From assembly GCA_016192075.1 (NCBI GenBank), contig JACPUU010000021.1, positions 62,001 to 126,000 of the forward strand: a stretch of DNA of 64,000 bases, given 5' to 3'. The notes beneath the pieces are model-generated. The model saw only the letters and a list, made by a program, of their open reading frames with translations, ran no database searches and was not told the origin of the DNA. Every line of letters starts with the position of its first letter. The stretch's first letter is position 1. A program made the position numbers and the translations under genes. The DNA is from Bacteroidota bacterium (GTDB lineage Bacteria > Bacteroidota > Bacteroidia > Flavobacteriales_D > Crocinitomicaceae). Below, in pieces: positions 61,269 through 64,000 of this stretch.

Positions 61269-63107
61269 ATGAAAAAAATCTACACTTTCTTAGGTTGTGC
61301 TTTAATGTCAGGAGCTGCTGTTGCGCAGGCACCTTATTCGGTGAACGGACAGTATCAGTTCAGCTCTACGACCAAGCATGCGCCTAACGGCATTACGTTT
61401 GTTGATATGCGTGACGCTGTAAATCATTACCAGGACCGCGTAATTTTCTATACTGAAAATTTTGACGCAGGCTTTAACGGATGGGCTCCGGTAACACAAA
61501 ACGGACCCGTTGATTTTCAAATTACAAATGTGGGTCATGCAAATGACGCCGGATCAAGTTTTGTAATTCCTGCTTTGTTGACATCAACACCAACAAACTG
61601 GGTTTTGTTTGATTCTGATTCAGACGGAAGTTCAGGACAGCAGGAAGATGCTACACTTACCTCTCCGGTAATTGACCTGGTTGCACTTGGTGCCCCGGCA
61701 TCAGGACCATACCAGTTAAAAGTAGAATTTGAACAATTCTATGCAGGATGGCAGTCAGACACTTTGTTTTTAGCTGTTTCTGACGATGGCGGAGCTACCT
61801 GGGATGAAGTGGAAATTATGAACAACAGTGTTGGCCGTGAAGGACGTCCAAATCCTGAAATTGTTTCTATCAACGTATCACCTTACATTACAGATGCAAC
61901 CAACGTAAAACTGCGTATGCGCTGGACAGGAAACTGGGATTACGGCTGGCAGTTTGACAACATCACCATTGCTGAATTACCTGACAACGATATGAAAATC
62001 ACTTCTACCTTCCACGGAGATCTGATCAATGCGTTCATGTTCTCACAAGTTCCGGTTGAACAAGCTATTCCACTTGTTATTGGTGCTGATGTTAAAAACA
62101 TTGGTTACCTGGCACAAACCAACATTGCTATTGAGTGGGAAGTTTTTGACCCTTCTGCAGCTTCAGTTGGAAGCGGTACTTCTTCTACAACTATCGCATC
62201 ACTGAACAACAATGAAAATGACACCATCTGGATTAACACCGGTATTACACCAACTGCACTTGGTAACTACACCTTTACCTTTAATGTAATTGCTACTTCA
62301 CCGGATGATGCTACCTCAAATAACTCCATGGATAATACCAATTTCTGGTTAACACCATATACCTACGCTGCTGATTATGGCAACCCAAGTGCTGCATTCT
62401 ACAACTGGTCAGGAAACAACGACGGAGCCTGCTCTATCGGTAATATCTATACCATTGAAGCAAATGACGTAATTGGTGGTATCACAACACGCATTGACAA
62501 CAATGTGGTAGTGGAAGATAAACTGATGTACTACGTACTTTATAAATTTGACGGAACAACGTATGTTTATGAAGACCAAACCAGCGATTATACAACTACA
62601 CCTGCTGACAACGGTCAGTTTGTAACACTGTTCTTTGACGCTCCGGTAAATGCAGTTGCAGGTGATGCTTTCCTTGCTATGGCTGCACACTACGGTGGAA
62701 CTGAAACTGTAGGTTTTGAAATGGGTGGTTCAGTTTCTCAGGGATCTGTTGCCGGAACTGACGAAACCAGTGCACTGGTTTCACTTATCAGCCCTGCTGC
62801 TCCATTTGTTCGTATGTTAATGCATGATTTTACAGGTGTTGAAGAAACTGCTTCAGCTGATCGTTTTGAAGTATATCCAAACCCTGCATCAGAAGCATTG
62901 AACGTAACACTGACACTGACTCAATCAGAAAACACAATTATCAATGTACTTGACATTACCGGAAAAGTGGTTAAAACCATTAACCTGGGAACTGTTAACG
63001 GAGATAAAAACGTTACTGTTTCACTGGACGAAATGACCAGCGGAATTTACTTCATTCAATTGGTAAATGCCGATGGAAAACAAGTGAAAAAATTCGTGAA
63101 AAAATAA
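61269..63107 (+). CDS. T9SS type A sorting-domain protein
   Basis: 612 residues. Start chosen at the ATG at 61269 for its signal peptide (MKKIYTFLGCALMSGAAVAQ); an upstream in-frame ATG at 61191 overlaps the gcvP terminator. After an MAM/jelly-roll-like beta region (FTENFDAGFNGWAPVTQNGPVDFQITN ... DGGATWDEVEI ... NVKLRMRWTGNWDYGWQFDNITIAEL) and a CARDB-like region (FMFSQVPVEQAIPLVIGADVKNIG), it ends in the canonical type A T9SS signal (FEVYPNPASEALNVTLTL ... DITGKVVKTI ... MTSGIYFIQLVNADGKQVKKFVKK). Exported through T9SS and surface-attached or released. A terminator follows. Confidence 0.9.
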   Translation: MKKIYTFLGCALMSGAAVAQAPYSVNGQYQFSSTTKHAPNGITFVDMRDAVNHYQDRVIFYTENFDAGFNGWAPVTQNGPVDFQITNVGHANDAGSSFVIPALLTSTPTNWVLFDSDSDGSSGQQEDATLTSPVIDLVALGAPASGPYQLKVEFEQFYAGWQSDTLFLAVSDDGGATWDEVEIMNNSVGREGRPNPEIVSINVSPYITDATNVKLRMRWTGNWDYGWQFDNITIAELPDNDMKITSTFHGDLINAFMFSQVPVEQAIPLVIGADVKNIGYLAQTNIAIEWEVFDPSAASVGSGTSSTTIASLNNNENDTIWINTGITPTALGNYTFTFNVIATSPDDATSNNSMDNTNFWLTPYTYAADYGNPSAAFYNWSGNNDGACSIGNIYTIEANDVIGGITTRIDNNVVVEDKLMYYVLYKFDGTTYVYEDQTSDYTTTPADNGQFVTLFFDAPVNAVAGDAFLAMAAHYGGTETVGFEMGGSVSQGSVAGTDETSALVSLISPAAPFVRMLMHDFTGVEETASADRFEVYPNPASEALNVTLTLTQSENTIINVLDITGKVVKTINLGTVNGDKNVTVSLDEMTSGIYFIQLVNADGKQVKKFVKK

Positions 63108-63128
63108 GCATACAAAACGCTTTGATGA

Positions 63129-63163
63129 AAAGGCTGTCCGCAATGCGGGCGGCCTTTTTTTTG
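63129..63163 (+). terminator. Rho-independent terminator after the T9SS cargo gene
   Basis: AAGGCTGTCCGC pairs with GCGGGCGGCCTT (two G.U pairs) with a 3-nt loop, followed by T8. Confidence 0.85.
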
Positions 63164-63252
63164 CACACGAAAATGCATTTCCCGCAATACCAACGGGCAT
63201 TTTTTAAGCGTAAAAACGTAGCAAAAAGTGAACGGATAAAAGATACGCCGGC

Positions 63253-63594
63253 CTAAAGCCCCGGTTGACTGAGACGGAAATTAATGCTGTCCAGCGCAGC
63301 TTCATAAATGCCGTAAATAACGTGCGTGTTTTTTGAATAAAAGGTGTAGCTTGAATCAAAGCTTTCTTTTGTCACCCCATATTCATTAAAGACTACTGCA
63401 CTTGAAGAATCCAATGCGTTTTTGTAAAGATCAGGCCGCTGATAAAGCCGCTGAAAATGCGATTCCAGAATTTGTAAATCCACAATAATCGGAATCATTT
63501 TTTCAGTCGAAATCAAATTGCCGGGTACATTCAAATCTTCTTCTCCTGAACAGGAAAAACAACAAACCAATGAACCCAGCAACCATTTTTTCAT
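63253..63594 (-). CDS. DUF4296 lipoprotein
   Basis: 113 residues. Lipoprotein signal with C in CCFSC (lipobox-like), then the DUF4296 core: PGNLISTEKMIPIIVDLQILESHFQRLYQRPDLYKNALDSSSAVVFNEYGVTKESFDSSYTFYSKNTHVIYGIYEAALDSI. Bacteroidota-specific, unknown function. The start is 3 nt after the dihydroorotase stop, so it belongs to the same operon. Confidence 0.88.
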   Translation of the reverse strand: MKKWLLGSLVCCFSCSGEEDLNVPGNLISTEKMIPIIVDLQILESHFQRLYQRPDLYKNALDSSSAVVFNEYGVTKESFDSSYTFYSKNTHVIYGIYEAALDSINFRLSQPGL

Positions 63595-63597
63595 GCA

Positions 63598-64000
63598 TCA
63601 GTGAATTGGTGAAAAAAACAGCCGCTGCCCGGCTTTCTGTTCGTTTAACTGACCCCGGTGATAAACCATTTTACCATTTACAAACGTGGTTTCAATGGTA
63701 TGGCTGAAGGTATAACCTGCAAAGGGTGACCAGTCACATTTTGACAAAATCACGTTTTGATCAACCACATAAGCCTTTGACGGGTCAATAACTACCAGGT
63801 CAGCAAAGTAACCTTCACGGATAAAACCTCTTTCCTGGAGCCGGAAGCAAACAGCCGGTGCATGTGCCATTTTTTCTACCGCCCGCGCCAGGGTTATTTT
63901 ACCTTCTTTTACCTTTTCAAGTATTGCCAGTACGGCATGCTGTACAAGCGGTCCGCCAGAAGGGGCACTCAGGTATTTCTGCTGTTTTTCTTCTTTGGTA
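63598..64000 (-). CDS. pyrC: dihydroorotase, C-terminal part (N-terminus outside window)
   Basis: The open frame extends to the window edge (134 codons); an internal Met is not the start. Residues visible: KYLSAPSGGPLVQHAVLAILEKVKEGKITLARAVEKMAHAPAVCFRLQERGFIREGYFADLVVID, the C-terminal signature of class I dihydroorotase (QHAL-type loop then GFIREGYFADLVVID). It closes the carbamoyl-aspartate ring in pyrimidine synthesis. The last 90 residues match the amidohydrolase barrel end. The gene is complete only upstream of the window. Confidence 0.88.
   Translation of the reverse strand, partial: TKEEKQQKYLSAPSGGPLVQHAVLAILEKVKEGKITLARAVEKMAHAPAVCFRLQERGFIREGYFADLVVIDPSKAYVVDQNVILSKCDWSPFAGYTFSHTIETTFVNGKMVYHRGQLNEQKAGQRLFFSPIH

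Overview
The window reads as a gene-dense stretch of a Bacteroidota chromosome, most likely class Flavobacteriia/order Flavobacteriales. The evidence is type IX secretion (T9SS) material (a PorW/SprE-like lipoprotein, a T9SS type A sorting-domain protein, a CHU_C type B sorting domain), Bacteroidota-restricted families (DUF3078, DUF4290, DUF4296, DUF6268-like), many outer-membrane beta-barrels, and promoters with the Bacteroidota -7 element TAnnTTTG. The family cannot be fixed from the sequence alone. No prophage, conjugative module, rRNA or CRISPR array was seen.

Layout. 1-12.8 kb: a truncated ABC peptide-binding lipoprotein, a secreted two-copy family protein, methylmalonyl-CoA epimerase, a sensor kinase, a large AsmA protein, superoxide dismutase, a haem-site-like lipoprotein, a membrane PP2C/SpoIIE phosphatase, SlyD, a DUF6268-like barrel, gatC and plsC. 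12.8-18 kb: trpS, a small membrane ORF, then an unusual array of an intact tRNA-Asn, two GIY-YIG ORFs and two broken tRNA-Asn-like fragments carrying palindromes, followed by the second secreted paralogue, DUF3078 and mscL. 18-24.6 kb: a tightly coupled SpoIIM-fusion / DUF4129 / DUF4350 / MoxR / DUF58 operon. 24.6-35 kb: a repeat cluster, a second SpoIIE-type phosphatase, PorW/SprE, a hydrolase, a PepP-like peptidase, prs, rplY, pth, a fructosamine kinase-like gene and a stand-alone CHU_C protein. 35-46.5 kb: murA (Asp in place of the catalytic Cys), DUF4290, a YyaL-like lipoprotein, an M1 metallopeptidase, a CAP protein, a RidA protein and a TonB protein behind a sigma-54-type promoter. 46.5-64 kb: kynurenine genes (kynU, an AhpD-like gene, kmo), hemL, a secreted WD40-caspase protein coupled to an outer-membrane protein, a UbiA-like protein, gcvP, a T9SS cargo protein, DUF4296 and a truncated dihydroorotase.

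The genes are mostly housekeeping and cell-envelope functions. The least explained material is between the genes: (i) tRNA-Asn / GIY-YIG units in tandem, with the ORFs reading into tRNA fragments; (ii) a 140-bp tandem duplication with three hairpins per unit between prs and rplY; (iii) a repeat that includes the last codons of the SpoIIE-type phosphatases and recurs after both phosphatase genes; (iv) 76-bp tandem repeats and long palindromes around 11.3-11.65 kb. All functional assignments come from motif recognition by eye; no database search was run.
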